This document shows positions 7,256 to 14,994 of a stretch of 16,067 bases of DNA, in pieces. Location: contig DKMV01000135.1 in NCBI GenBank assembly GCA_002469605.1, positions 1 through 16,067 of the forward strand, read 5' to 3'. This DNA is from Leclercia sp. UBA7405. Lineage in GTDB: Bacteria; Pseudomonadota; Gammaproteobacteria; Enterobacterales; Enterobacteriaceae. Under the pieces are notes generated by a model. The model had not been told where the DNA came from. It ran no database searches and saw only the letters and a program-made list of their open reading frames with translations. Every line of letters begins with the position of its first letter. Position 1 is the stretch's first letter. The translations under genes were made by a program, and so were the position numbers.

Positions 7256-8120
7256 GCGCCTGCCCGGCGCCCTTAAGCAGTAATCCCGCTTTCTCAAGGC
7301 CGCTCGTGCCCTGGCGTTTATCCCAGGCGCGCGGGCCGGCCGCGCTCACCTTCAGGCCAATTTCACGGTAAACCCCGTGCGCCGAGGCGATAGCCCAGGC
7401 GGAGCGCAGAGGCAGCCCGGCCAACCCCGCGCGGGCAGAGGCGTAATAGGGCTCGGCCTCCGCCACCAGCCGCCGGGCGAGGCGCGCCAGCGGCTCGCGC
7501 ATCTCAGGCGCAGCGATAGCATCGGGTGGGATCCCCTCTTCCGCCAGCCAGCGGGCGGGCAGATAGCAGCGGCCCATGCGGGCATCCTCCACGATATCCC
7601 GGGCGATATTGGTCATCTGAAACGCCAGCCCTAAATCGCAGGCGCGGTCGAGAACCGCCTCGTCGCGAACCCCCATGATCCTCGCCATCATCAGCCCCAC
7701 CACCCCCGCCACGCGATAGCAGTAGAGCAGCGTATCTTCAAAGGTCTGGTAGCGCGTCTCGCGCACGTCCATGGCAAAGCCCTCCAGGTGATCGAAAGCC
7801 AGCCGCAGCGGGATGTCGTGCGCCAGCGCCACCTCCTGAAAGGCGGCGAAAGCGGGCTCGGTCATCAAGTCCCCCTCCAGGGCACCCCGGGTCTGGTTTT
7901 TGAGCATCGTCAGGCGCTGCTCTGCCTGGGCGCGATCCAGCGGCTGGGCGTTAAAGCCCAGCTCCTGCCCGTCGATAACGTCATCGCAGTAACGGCACCA
8001 GGCGTAGAGCATTAACACGCTGCGCCGGGTGGCGGGATCGAAGAGCTTCGCCGCGGTGGCAAAGCTTTTTGAGCCCGCGGCCATGGTGCCGGTGGCGTGG
8101 TCCATCAGGCTGTTAGTCAT
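7167..8120 (-). CDS. crtB: 15-cis-phytoene synthase CrtB
   Basis: CrtB joins two molecules of geranylgeranyl diphosphate head to head, giving phytoene by way of prephytoene diphosphate. It is the first committed step to carotenoids. The 317-aa product (Pantoea CrtB about 309 aa) carries the two Mg-binding Asp motifs DDVID (46-50) and DIVED (175-179), the latter in NIARDIVEDARMGRCYLP, and the conserved YAWCRYCDDVID block. Its ATG overlaps the TGA of crtI in ATGA at 8117-8120. GGAGG lies ten bases upstream, inside crtI. The C-terminus is about eight residues longer than in Pantoea and is encoded in the region antisense to the crtZ tail. It is the last gene of the crtE-idi-crtY-crtI-crtB operon. 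Confidence 0.97.
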   Translation of the reverse strand: MTNSLMDHATGTMAAGSKSFATAAKLFDPATRRSVLMLYAWCRYCDDVIDGQELGFNAQPLDRAQAEQRLTMLKNQTRGALEGDLMTEPAFAAFQEVALAHDIPLRLAFDHLEGFAMDVRETRYQTFEDTLLYCYRVAGVVGLMMARIMGVRDEAVLDRACDLGLAFQMTNIARDIVEDARMGRCYLPARWLAEEGIPPDAIAAPEMREPLARLARRLVAEAEPYYASARAGLAGLPLRSAWAIASAHGVYREIGLKVSAAGPRAWDKRQGTSGLEKAGLLLKGAGQALTSRVATAPPRPAGLWQRPRERDAYAHVA

Positions 8121-9595
8121 CCGGTGAGCGCCTCCAGCATCAGGCCGGCCGTTGCTTTGGCCGAACCAATCACCCCCGGGATCCCGGCGCCGGGGTGGGT
8201 TCCGGCGCCGACAAGGTAGAGGTTGGGAATGCGGCTGTCGCGGTTGTGCGGCCGGAACCAGGCGCTCTGGCGCAGGATCGGCTCGATGGAGAAGGCCGAG
8301 CCCTGGTGGGCGCCCAGCTCGTCGCGAAAATCAAAGGGGGTAAAGATGCGGTGCGTCACCAGCTGGCTGCGCAGGCCGGGCATGTAGTGCTCTTCAAGAT
8401 AGGCAAATATCCTGTCGCGCAGGCGTGGCCCTTCGGTTGCCCAGTCGAGATCGGCGACGCCTAAGTGCGGCACCGGTGCCAGCACGTAATAGCTGCCGCA
8501 GCCCGGCGGCGCCAGGGAGGGATCGGTCACGCAGGGGGCATGCAGGTAGAGCGAGAAATCTTCCGCAAGGGCGTTTTTATTAAAAATCTCGTCAATCAAC
8601 TCTTTATAGCGCGGCCCAAAACAGACGGTATGGTGCGCCAGATCGTGCTGCTTGTTCAGGCCAAAATAGAGCACAAACAGGGAATTACTCATCCGCTTGC
8701 GCTTAAGGGATGCGGCGCGAGCTGCCCCCACCGGGTGGTGACCCAGCAGCTTTTCGTAGGTGTGAACCACGTCCGCATTTGAGGCCACCGCCGCGACCGG
8801 GATCCGCTCCCCCCCTTTCAGCTCCACGGCGCGAATATGGCTGCCCTCGGTTTCGAGGCTGGTTACCTCGGCATTGAGCCTCAGCTCGCCGCCCAGATCC
8901 TGGTAGAGTTTCACCAGCCCCTGCACCAGCGCCCCGGTGCCGCCGCGGGCGAACCAGACGCCCCACTCACGCTCCAGGGCGTGGATCAGGGTGTAGATGG
9001 ACGAGGTGGCAAATGGGTTGCCCCCCACCAGCAGGGAGTGAAACGAGAAGGCCTGGCGCAGCTGTTCGTTTTCGATAAAGCGGGAGACCATGCCGTACAC
9101 GCTGCGCCAGGCCTGCAGCCGGGTGAGCTGCGGCCCGGCGCGCAGCATATCGCGGAAGGATAAAAAGGGTACCGTGCCGAGCTTAAGGTATCCCTCTTTA
9201 AAGACCGCCCGGGAATAGGCATGGAACCTGCGGTAGCCCTCCACGTCGCGCGGATTAAAGCGTCTTATCTGCTCCTCCAGCCGGTCCTGTACGTTGTCAT
9301 AGTCGAACACCTCCCCCGTCTCCCAGCACAGGCGATAGAAGGGGGTGACCGGCAGCAGATCAACATAGTCGGCCATCCGCCTGCCGGCGAGGGTAAACAG
9401 CTCCTCGATGGCGGTCGGGTCGGTGATCACCGTGGGGCCGGCGTCAAAGGTAAAACCTTTGTCCTGATAAACGTAAGCGCGCCCGCCGGGTTTATCGCGC
9501 TGCTCAAGCAGCAGCGTGGCAATTCCCTGGGCCTGGAGCCGGATGGCTAAGGCGAGCCCGCCAAAGCCGGCGCCAATAATGACGGTTTTATTCAT
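8117..9595 (-). CDS. crtI: Phytoene desaturase CrtI (lycopene-forming)
   Basis: CrtI is a membrane-associated flavoprotein that makes the four desaturations turning colourless 15-cis-phytoene into red all-trans-lycopene. The product is 492 aa, the same length as Pantoea CrtI and very similar throughout. It has the dinucleotide-binding motif GAGFGG at 8-13 followed by E31, the TFDAGPTVITDP block, and the carotenoid-desaturase signature VGAGTHPGAGIPGVIGSAKATAGLM at the C-terminus. The frame is open 19 codons further upstream, inside crtY, but the ATG at 9593-9595 is the family start. It overlaps the end of crtY by 8 bases, and no strong ribosome site is visible, so translation is probably coupled to crtY. 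Confidence 0.97.
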   Translation of the reverse strand: MNKTVIIGAGFGGLALAIRLQAQGIATLLLEQRDKPGGRAYVYQDKGFTFDAGPTVITDPTAIEELFTLAGRRMADYVDLLPVTPFYRLCWETGEVFDYDNVQDRLEEQIRRFNPRDVEGYRRFHAYSRAVFKEGYLKLGTVPFLSFRDMLRAGPQLTRLQAWRSVYGMVSRFIENEQLRQAFSFHSLLVGGNPFATSSIYTLIHALEREWGVWFARGGTGALVQGLVKLYQDLGGELRLNAEVTSLETEGSHIRAVELKGGERIPVAAVASNADVVHTYEKLLGHHPVGAARAASLKRKRMSNSLFVLYFGLNKQHDLAHHTVCFGPRYKELIDEIFNKNALAEDFSLYLHAPCVTDPSLAPPGCGSYYVLAPVPHLGVADLDWATEGPRLRDRIFAYLEEHYMPGLRSQLVTHRIFTPFDFRDELGAHQGSAFSIEPILRQSAWFRPHNRDSRIPNLYLVGAGTHPGAGIPGVIGSAKATAGLMLEALTG

Positions 9596-10766
9596 GGTGG
9601 AATGCTCGTAGCCGGGGGGTGAGTTGCAGGATGGCGAGCAGCGCTTCGCCAACCGGAACAGGAGGCTTGCCTGCCAGGATCCGCGCTTTATCGGCCAGAG
9701 TCAGCTGGCCCGCGTAGAACCGGGCAATCAGCCCGTCGTTAAGGGTGTAAAAGCGCTGCATCACCTGCCAGCGCCGGTCGGGCTCCCCCGCCAGAAAAAG
9801 CATGCGGTTCAGCACGCGAAAGAAGCGCTGGGCGCGCCACTGGCGCAGGGCATAGCCGTGGATAAGAGAGTGCAGACCCGCCGCCGTGATAGTCGGCAGC
9901 GCGGCAATGGCGTCCGCAAGCCGCACGGCGTGGGGCAGCGAATAGCCGGTGGTGGCGTGAAAGAGCCCGGCACGCAGGCCGCTGCATGGCTGACCGCGGC
10001 GCTGCTGCCAGAAATTCTGCACATCGCCCGCCAGCATGATGGGCAGATCGCCCTGCTCTTCCCGCAGCAGCCTCCCCAGCTGCCACCCCTGCTTGCTGGC
10101 GTACTGGCGGATATTCTCCCGCGCCCGGTCAGGATCCAGCCGGGCGACGTCAACGTAGTGGGTATCTTCGATAAGCAGTTCGGTGGCGGAAAAGGGCAAG
10201 GTGTAGACAAAACGATACCCGCCGTTCTGGTCTACCGTGGCGTCCATCAGGATAGGACGGGTGAGGCCATGGGGCTGGTGCAGGCGCCAGAGCTGCCCGA
10301 GAAAGGACTGGCTGCCGGTGGTCAGGTTGCCATCCGGCCGATAGCCCCGGCCATCTATTACCGCCCCGGCCGTTAAGCTGCGGCCATCCTCCAGGTTCAC
10401 GCTGTCGGGCGTGAGCGAGTGCACCCGCGCGCCGGTTTGCACATCGTCGCCCAGCGCTGCAGTGAGCGCTTCGGCAAAATGGTCAGAGGTAATGCTGTAA
10501 TAGCCGCTGTCGAGGCTACGGGTCAGGCCCGGAAAGCGCACGTCGTAGCCCTGCCAGCGGTGGGAAACCAGTGGCGCTATCCAGCGATGCTGCTCCGGCG
10601 TCAGATCCCCCTGGTGGAAAGACCAGGTGTGATTCCCGCCCGCTTGAGATTCCGCCTCCAGCAGCAGTACCTTAAGTTCAGGGCGCAGCTGCCTGAGCCG
10701 CCAGGCGATAAGCCCGTTAGCCAGCCCGCCGCCCGCTAAAATCAGATCCCATGCGCGCCCGGTCAT
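9588..10766 (-). CDS. crtY: Lycopene beta-cyclase CrtY
   Basis: CrtY closes both ends of lycopene into beta-ionone rings, giving beta-carotene. It needs reduced flavin but makes no net redox change. The 392-aa product (Pantoea about 382-386 aa) has an N-terminal nucleotide-binding motif [18 protein letters not shown], the [16 protein letters not shown] block typical of bacterial CrtY, and the LLIEDTHY motif whose acidic E200 corresponds to the catalytic Glu of the family. The start ATG (10764-10766) overlaps the stop of idi in ATGA, with AGGA four bases upstream. In most enterobacterial clusters crtX sits directly before crtY; here idi does. Confidence 0.96.
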   Translation of the reverse strand: MTGRAWDLILAGGGLANGLIAWRLRQLRPELKVLLLEAESQAGGNHTWSFHQGDLTPEQHRWIAPLVSHRWQGYDVRFPGLTRSLDSGYYSITSDHFAEALTAALGDDVQTGARVHSLTPDSVNLEDGRSLTAGAVIDGRGYRPDGNLTTGSQSFLGQLWRLHQPHGLTRPILMDATVDQNGGYRFVYTLPFSATELLIEDTHYVDVARLDPDRARENIRQYASKQGWQLGRLLREEQGDLPIMLAGDVQNFWQQRRGQPCSGLRAGLFHATTGYSLPHAVRLADAIAALPTITAAGLHSLIHGYALRQWRAQRFFRVLNRMLFLAGEPDRRWQVMQRFYTLNDGLIARFYAGQLTLADKARILAGKPPVPVGEALLAILQLTPRLRAFHHE

Positions 10767-11794
10767 GGTTCCTGCGCCACCAGCCTGGCCTCGCGCAGCT
10801 GGCTCAGGCTGGCGCTGCCGGTACAGAAACAGGCGACCCGCAGCTGGTCGATAATCACCTTAAAGTGGTCGACAACCGCCTCGCTGGAGGCGGTGGCGCT
10901 GTGCAGCACCCCGGCCGCCTGGCCTACCAGGCTTGCCCCGAGACGGATTGCTTTCGCCGCGTCAATGCCGTTGGCAATGCCGCCGGAGGCGATAAGCGGC
11001 ATCGTCGGCAGGGCCTGGTGCAGGTCGTGTAGCGCGGTCGCGGTGGGGATCCCCCAGTCGGTGAAGGCCATCGCTACCGCCCGGTCGTGGGCCGAGACGG
11101 CGCGTTCGCCCTCCACGGCGGCCCAGCTGGTGCCCCCGGCTCCGGCGACGTCCAGCATGGCGACCCCCGCCTGGGCCAGTTGATGGGCAACGGAGACCGA
11201 CAGGCCGCTTCCCACCTCTTTAATCACCACCGGTACGGAGAGTGCGGCGACGGTTTTTTCAATGGCGTTAATTACCCCGCACCAGTTGCGATCGCCGCCG
11301 TGCTGCAGCGCCTCCTGGAGGGGATTGAGATGAATAATGAGCGCATCGGCCCCCAGGCTCTCTACCGCCCGGCGCGCGTAGTCGATCCCTTGCTTTGCGG
11401 CGATCTGCGCCGCGCCAAGGTTAGCCATCAGCACGATATCGGGCGCGTAAGCGCGCAGGGCGCGCGTCAGCCCCTGGTTCTCGTCGCTCTCCAGCGCCAC
11501 CCGCTGGGAGCCAACGCCCATCGCCAGGCCGAGCGCCTGGGCGGCCTCGGCAAGATGCTGGTTGATCGCGGTAGCCCGGCGGGCGCCGCCGGTCATGGAG
11601 CTTATCAGCAGCGGCGCGTTCAGCCTGCGGCCAAAAAGCGAGGTGGAGAGATCGATCTCATCGAGATTAAGCTCAGGCAGCGCGCAGTGCTCAAAACGCC
11701 ATTTTTCAAAACCTGTGGAGATCTTTTTTGCGCTCGTCGCGCGGTTTAAAACAATATCAAGGTGATCGTTTTTTCTTTGCGTCAGGCTGGTCAT
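10763..11794 (-). CDS. idi: Type 2 isopentenyl-diphosphate delta-isomerase (Idi-2/Fni)
   Basis: This FMN- and Mg-dependent enzyme interconverts isopentenyl and dimethylallyl diphosphate, balancing precursor supply for CrtE. The 343-aa product shows the type 2 signatures: RKNDH (7-11), the FMN-phosphate-side MTGGA (67-71), GVGSQR (93-98), HLNPLQE (155-161, metal-ligating Glu) and a C-terminal [18 protein letters not shown]. It is unrelated in fold to the type 1 Idi found in E. coli. The ATG at 11792-11794 overlaps the crtE stop in ATGA and has GGAG five bases upstream. A GTG two codons earlier is too close to that ribosome site. It is encoded in the operon between crtE and crtY, the place seen in Cronobacter- and Pantoea agglomerans-type clusters. 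Confidence 0.95.
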   Translation of the reverse strand: MTSLTQRKNDHLDIVLNRATSAKKISTGFEKWRFEHCALPELNLDEIDLSTSLFGRRLNAPLLISSMTGGARRATAINQHLAEAAQALGLAMGVGSQRVALESDENQGLTRALRAYAPDIVLMANLGAAQIAAKQGIDYARRAVESLGADALIIHLNPLQEALQHGGDRNWCGVINAIEKTVAALSVPVVIKEVGSGLSVSVAHQLAQAGVAMLDVAGAGGTSWAAVEGERAVSAHDRAVAMAFTDWGIPTATALHDLHQALPTMPLIASGGIANGIDAAKAIRLGASLVGQAAGVLHSATASSEAVVDHFKVIIDQLRVACFCTGSASLSQLREARLVAQEP

Positions 11795-12711
11795 TGACAC
11801 TCCGGCAGGGATAACCTCAGGCTCTGGCTGATGAGCGCCAGCTGTTTTTCAAACCACGCGTGGATATAGCGCCGGGTGGTATTCCCGCGCTGACAGGCGG
11901 TGGCTAAGTGCTGATCCGCGCTGTGAATATGGTCGTGCAGCCGCTGCCAGACGTTCTCCGCGCCGAGCACGGCCACCAGCGTCGATTTTCCTTTGTCCTG
12001 ATGCGCGTCTTTACCTGTGGTAGCAGAGCCGTCGGTCAGATCGTCGATAAGCTGGAAAGCCTGGCCTAAATCCCGGGCAAAAAAGCGCAGCCGCTCCCGC
12101 GCCTGGGGGCTGGCATTGGCCGCCAGGGCCGCCAGCTGCAGGGTGGCGTTAAACAGGCTGCTGGTTTTTAACTCGTTGGTCATCAGGATCTCGTCAGCCC
12201 CGGGCGAGCTTTGGCTTTCGTTGAGATCGCGAAACTGCCCCTGCACCAGGCCGAGATGGCCGACCGACGCCGCCAGCTCAGCAATGGCGCAGCTCTTCAC
12301 ATCGTGCGGCAGCGCGGGCGCGCGGGAGATCACCGCAAAGGCGTGGCTAAGGAGCGCCACGGCCGCGAGGATAGCCACATTTTCGCCATACTGGCGGTGT
12401 ACCGTCGGGCGGCCCCGCCGCTGCTGCGCGTTGTCCATGCAGGGCATATCGTCAAGGATCAGCGAAGCCACATGCACCATCTCGATGGCGCAGGCCAGAT
12501 CCAGCAGGCCGGGCTGCTCTTTTTCGCAGCCCATATCCACGGCGGCCATGACGAGAAGCAGCGGGCGCATGCGCTTACCAGCCACCAGCGTCGCCTCGCG
12601 CATCGCCGCATAGACCTGCCCCTCCTGTTCCCCGGCGGGCAGGAGTTGTTCGAGGCGCTGCTCAAAAGAAGACAGAAGCGTTTTAACATCCTCTTCATGG
12701 CTGACGTTCAT
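11791..12711 (-). CDS. crtE: Geranylgeranyl diphosphate synthase CrtE
   Basis: CrtE is a trans-prenyltransferase that extends farnesyl diphosphate with IPP to the C20 GGPP, the entry point of the pathway. The 306-aa product (family about 302-307) has the first Asp-rich motif DDMPCMD (87-93) followed by RRGRPTVH, and the second, DDLTD, at 223-227 with downstream GKD and KGKSTL. The chosen ATG (12709-12711) has only a weak GGGA ribosome site. An ATG 17 codons further up has none and would add an extension ending in HNNTGIAT that does not look like family sequence. It is the first gene of the operon, so the controls of the whole pathway up to beta-carotene should lie just upstream. Confidence 0.95.
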   Translation of the reverse strand: MNVSHEEDVKTLLSSFEQRLEQLLPAGEQEGQVYAAMREATLVAGKRMRPLLLVMAAVDMGCEKEQPGLLDLACAIEMVHVASLILDDMPCMDNAQQRRGRPTVHRQYGENVAILAAVALLSHAFAVISRAPALPHDVKSCAIAELAASVGHLGLVQGQFRDLNESQSSPGADEILMTNELKTSSLFNATLQLAALAANASPQARERLRFFARDLGQAFQLIDDLTDGSATTGKDAHQDKGKSTLVAVLGAENVWQRLHDHIHSADQHLATACQRGNTTRRYIHAWFEKQLALISQSLRLSLPECQ

Positions 12712-12832
12712 AGTGGCTATCCCAGTATTGTTGTGGCACTTATGCAGACAGGTAAAACGCATGCCGAAGGATGATGTTAAAAGCGTAGCGTACTTTATGA
12801 AGATGTGTGGTGTAGCGGGGAAAAAAAGAAAA

Positions 12833-12860
12833 ACATAACCGTTATAATTTTTAGTTATGT
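12833..12860. repeat. Inverted repeats ATAAC/GTTAT upstream of crtE
   Basis: ACATAAC (12833-12839) is mirrored by GTTATGT (12854-12860) across 14 bases. Inside this lies a tighter ATAAC-C-GTTAT (12835-12845). Three copies of the same half-site in 28 bases suggest a protein-binding site rather than chance, although the region is AT-rich. Confidence 0.45.
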
Positions 12861-12861
12861 A

Positions 12862-12876
12862 TCAGTATGATACTGA
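12862..12876. promoter_or_regulatory. Perfect 15-base odd palindrome upstream of crtE, operator candidate
   Basis: The two arms TCAGTAT and ATACTGA are exact reverse complements around a single central G. The site lies about 150 bases upstream of the crtE ATG and overlaps candidate -10 hexamers on the minus strand. I do not match it to a known regulator. Confidence 0.55.
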
Positions 12877-12933
12877 CAGAGCACCATGAAAACTTGCACG
12901 AAAATTTACACTTGTAGAGATATGCACGTCTGG

Positions 12934-12966
12934 AGAGCGCGCTCTGCCCCGCCTGGCGGAGCAGAG
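12934..12966. repeat. Overlapping palindrome and GC-rich hairpin downstream of the yrbL-like gene
   Basis: A 12-base perfect palindrome AGAGCGCGCTCT (12934-12945) shares its right arm with an 11-bp stem having one mismatch (12942-12952 with 12956-12966, loop CTG). The two structures exclude each other. Neither strand shows a T-run, so this is not a standard intrinsic terminator, though it could stall RNA polymerase or protect the yrbL 3' end. Confidence 0.5.
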
Positions 12967-13002
12967 ATAAAGCGGCAGAGAGTGGCAAGGTATAATATAT
13001 AT

Positions 13003-13019
13003 CGGGCGTTATCAGCCCG
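13003..13019 (-). terminator. Hairpin overlapping the stop codon of the yrbL-like gene
   Basis: On the minus strand CGGGC (13015-13019) pairs with GCCCG (13003-13007) around a loop containing the TGA stop. It is followed by an ATATATATTATA tract rather than a clean T-run. A weak terminator is possible. Confidence 0.35.
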
Positions 13020-13584
13020 GCTCGCTCACTAATTTACTTTCCAGGCTTTGCATAAAACGCCCGATAATTCTGTCGACCTTACGACGATGTAAAAAGCTAA
13101 AAAGCGAAGCGACAGGCACAAATTCCGACTCGCCAATATTATCGATCACCACTAAATAGCCGTCGTTTTCAGAAAGTTTGCGATAAAGAATATTATATTC
13201 TTTGAGATTCATGGTCGCGATATTATGGGCAATTAAGTCGTTACGCAGCTCGTACAGTAAACGATCGATCTCACGGGCAGAGAGCGCATTATTTTCAATA
13301 TAATGTCCAAGGGTTTTAGAGACAGATCCGTCATAATCCCTGACTAAATCAAAGACATAACCTTCACCATGTGCGGTTTTCACCGTGCCATGGAAATCAG
13401 GAACGGCCCGGCTGTGCTCTATCTGGCGAGCGCGCTTACGATAATAGCCCAGCTCACGACGCACCTCTTTTTTACCGCCGTCTTCCGGATTATATAAGAC
13501 CTTAATACACTTGGTATTATCTTGCGGATGCTGATAGCAAATACGATGTCGACCACGCCCAATTTTGGTATGCAGATTTATCAT
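13012..13584 (-). CDS. YrbL family protein (PhoP regulatory network, kinase-like fold)
   Basis: E. coli YrbL (about 210 aa) is a PhoP- and BasR-activated protein of unknown function with faint protein-kinase resemblance. The 190-aa product aligns with it: a glycine-rich start GRGRHRICY (9-17), CIKVLY with K28, GGKKEVRRELGYY, FHGTV, GYVFDL, a catalytic-loop-like MNLKEYNIL (125-133) and IDNIGES (148-153). The ATG at 13582-13584 has AGGAG seven bases upstream. E. coli yrbL is at another locus, so this may be a relocated or extra homologue; I leave the symbol blank. It is much poorer in GC than the carotenoid genes beside it, which suggests a separate origin. It is divergent from ybjJ. One PhoP half-site-like TGTTTA lies upstream, without its partner. 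Confidence 0.8.
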   Translation of the reverse strand: MINLHTKIGRGRHRICYQHPQDNTKCIKVLYNPEDGGKKEVRRELGYYRKRARQIEHSRAVPDFHGTVKTAHGEGYVFDLVRDYDGSVSKTLGHYIENNALSAREIDRLLYELRNDLIAHNIATMNLKEYNILYRKLSENDGYLVVIDNIGESEFVPVASLFSFLHRRKVDRIIGRFMQSLESKLVSEPG

Positions 13585-13613
13585 TTTGTTACTCCTTTTT
13601 ACGCATATGATCT

Positions 13614-13634
13614 CTTCTGTTTTCTAAACAGAAG
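13614..13634. repeat. Perfect 9-base inverted repeat upstream of the yrbL-like gene
   Basis: CTTCTGTTT (13614-13622) and AAACAGAAG (13626-13634) are exact reverse complements around TCT, about 30 bases before the ATG of the yrbL-like gene. It may be a regulator site or a hairpin in the mRNA leader. The T-tract on the minus strand is absent, so it is not a terminator. Confidence 0.6.
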
Positions 13635-13785
13635 TTCAACAAGGCGGGGGATGAATATCGTGGTTGTCGCAGGCCGCACGAATCAACAAAATAGCGGACG
13701 CTGCCTGGCTAATTTTCCGTGGGTGTACAAAAGTACCCAGGCTTGTTAGTGTTTTCGGCAATATTATTCCTCTGGTGACCGCCCT

Positions 13786-14994
13786 ATGACAGTCCACTCA
13801 CCCCGTCGGGTTTTGCAGCGCCGCCTGTGGGCGCTTTTTATGTTCTTCTTTATTCCCGGACTGCTGATGGCCTCCTGGGCCACCCGCACCCCGGCCATTC
13901 GCGATATCCTGTCGGTCTCCACGGCCGAAATGGGGATCGTGCTGTTTGGCCTCTCCGTCGGCTCCATGAGCGGTATTCTCTGCTCCGCCTGGCTGGTGAA
14001 GCGCTTTGGCACGCGGGCGGTGATTCGCACCACCATGTGCTGCGCAATAGTGGGGATGCTTATTCTCAGCCTGGCCCTGTGGTTCGCCTCACCGCTGATG
14101 TTTGCTCTCGGTCTGCTGGTCTTCGGCGGCAGCTTTGGCGCGGCGGAGGTGGCGATCAACGTCGAGGGGGCGACCATTGAGCGCGAGATGAACAAAACCG
14201 TGCTGCCGATGATGCACGGCTTTTATAGCCTCGGCACCCTCGCGGGCGCGGGCGTCGGGATGGCGCTGACCGCTCTCGGCATCTCAGCTAACCTGCATAT
14301 CCTGCTGGCGGGGCTGGTTTGTATCGCCCCGGTTCTGCTGGGCATTACCGCTATCCCCCACGGCACCGGCCAGAACGCCGGTGAAGAGGCCGCCCACGGC
14401 GAAAAGGGCGTGCCCTTCTATCGCGATATCCAGCTGATGCTGATTGGCGTGGTGGTGCTGGCGATGGCCTTTGCTGAGGGCTCCGCTAACGACTGGCTGC
14501 CGCTGCTGATGGTGGACGGCCACGGCTTTAGCCCCACCTCCGGCTCGCTGATCTATGCCGGTTTTACCCTCGGCATGACCTTAGGGCGCTTTACCGGCGG
14601 CTGGTTTATCGACCGCTACAGCCGCGTCACCGTGGTACGCGCCAGCGCCCTGCTGGGCGGGCTTGGGATCGCGCTGATTATTTTTGTCGATGTCGCCTGG
14701 GTGGCCGGGGTATCGGTGATCCTCTGGGGGCTTGGCGCCTCGCTGGGGTTCCCGCTGACCATCTCAGCGGCCAGCGACACCGGGCCGGACGCGCCGACCC
14801 GCGTCAGCGTGGTGGCAACCACCGGTTATCTTGCCTTCCTCGTCGGCCCACCGCTGTTAGGCTTCCTCGGCGAGCACTACGGGCTGCGTAGCGCCATGCT
14901 GGTGGTGTTAGGATTAGTGATTATTGCTGCGCTGGTCGCCCGGGCGGTGGCCAAACCGGCGCCTCAGGCAGCGTCTGCCACGGAGAATGGATAA
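13786..14994 (+). CDS. ybjJ: Inner membrane MFS transporter YbjJ
   Basis: YbjJ is a major facilitator superfamily protein of unknown substrate. The 402-aa product (E. coli also about 402) matches it closely from [29 protein letters not shown] through [33 protein letters not shown] to [29 protein letters not shown]. About 12 hydrophobic segments and the MFS loop 2-3 motif (LVKRFGTR) are visible. The ATG at 13786 has GGTGA upstream. Its TAA abuts the ATG of ybjI without any gap, so the two are co-transcribed as in E. coli. It marks the right-hand end of the variable block. Confidence 0.95.
   Translation: MTVHSPRRVLQRRLWALFMFFFIPGLLMASWATRTPAIRDILSVSTAEMGIVLFGLSVGSMSGILCSAWLVKRFGTRAVIRTTMCCAIVGMLILSLALWFASPLMFALGLLVFGGSFGAAEVAINVEGATIEREMNKTVLPMMHGFYSLGTLAGAGVGMALTALGISANLHILLAGLVCIAPVLLGITAIPHGTGQNAGEEAAHGEKGVPFYRDIQLMLIGVVVLAMAFAEGSANDWLPLLMVDGHGFSPTSGSLIYAGFTLGMTLGRFTGGWFIDRYSRVTVVRASALLGGLGIALIIFVDVAWVAGVSVILWGLGASLGFPLTISAASDTGPDAPTRVSVVATTGYLAFLVGPPLLGFLGEHYGLRSAMLVVLGLVIIAALVARAVAKPAPQAASATENG

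Larger units (their letters stand above)
12712..13011. promoter_or_regulatory. Control region upstream of the carotenoid operon
   Basis: This gene-free stretch of about 300 bases lies between the end of the yrbL-like gene and crtE, both on the minus strand. It holds, from the crtE side: an A/G-rich run (12817-12832), inverted repeats built on ATAAC/GTTAT (12833-12860), a perfect 15-base odd palindrome (12862-12876), a 12-base palindrome overlapping a strong GC-rich hairpin (12934-12966), and an AT stretch at the yrbL end. A possible minus-strand promoter TTTTCA (12887-12892), 17 bases, CATACT (12864-12869) would put the palindrome over the -10, as a repressor operator would be. This reading is inferred from four-of-six matches only. 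Confidence 0.5.

Noticed and set aside
9624..10376. 250-codon plus-strand frame antisense to crtY, with similar shadows opposite crtI, idi and crtE
   Set aside because: These arise from third-position GC bias in the real minus-strand genes. Low-complexity composition, no ribosome sites and no family resemblance.
13597..13634. PhoP box upstream of the yrbL-like gene
   Set aside because: Only one TGTTTA half-site is seen; the direct repeat five bases away (CAGAAG) does not match, so PhoP control is not supported by sequence alone.
4205..13785. Attachment-site duplication or insertion-sequence ends bounding the island
   Set aside because: I looked by eye for repeats of the RybB 3' end and for terminal inverted repeats near both edges and found none. 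No integrase or transposase gene is present.
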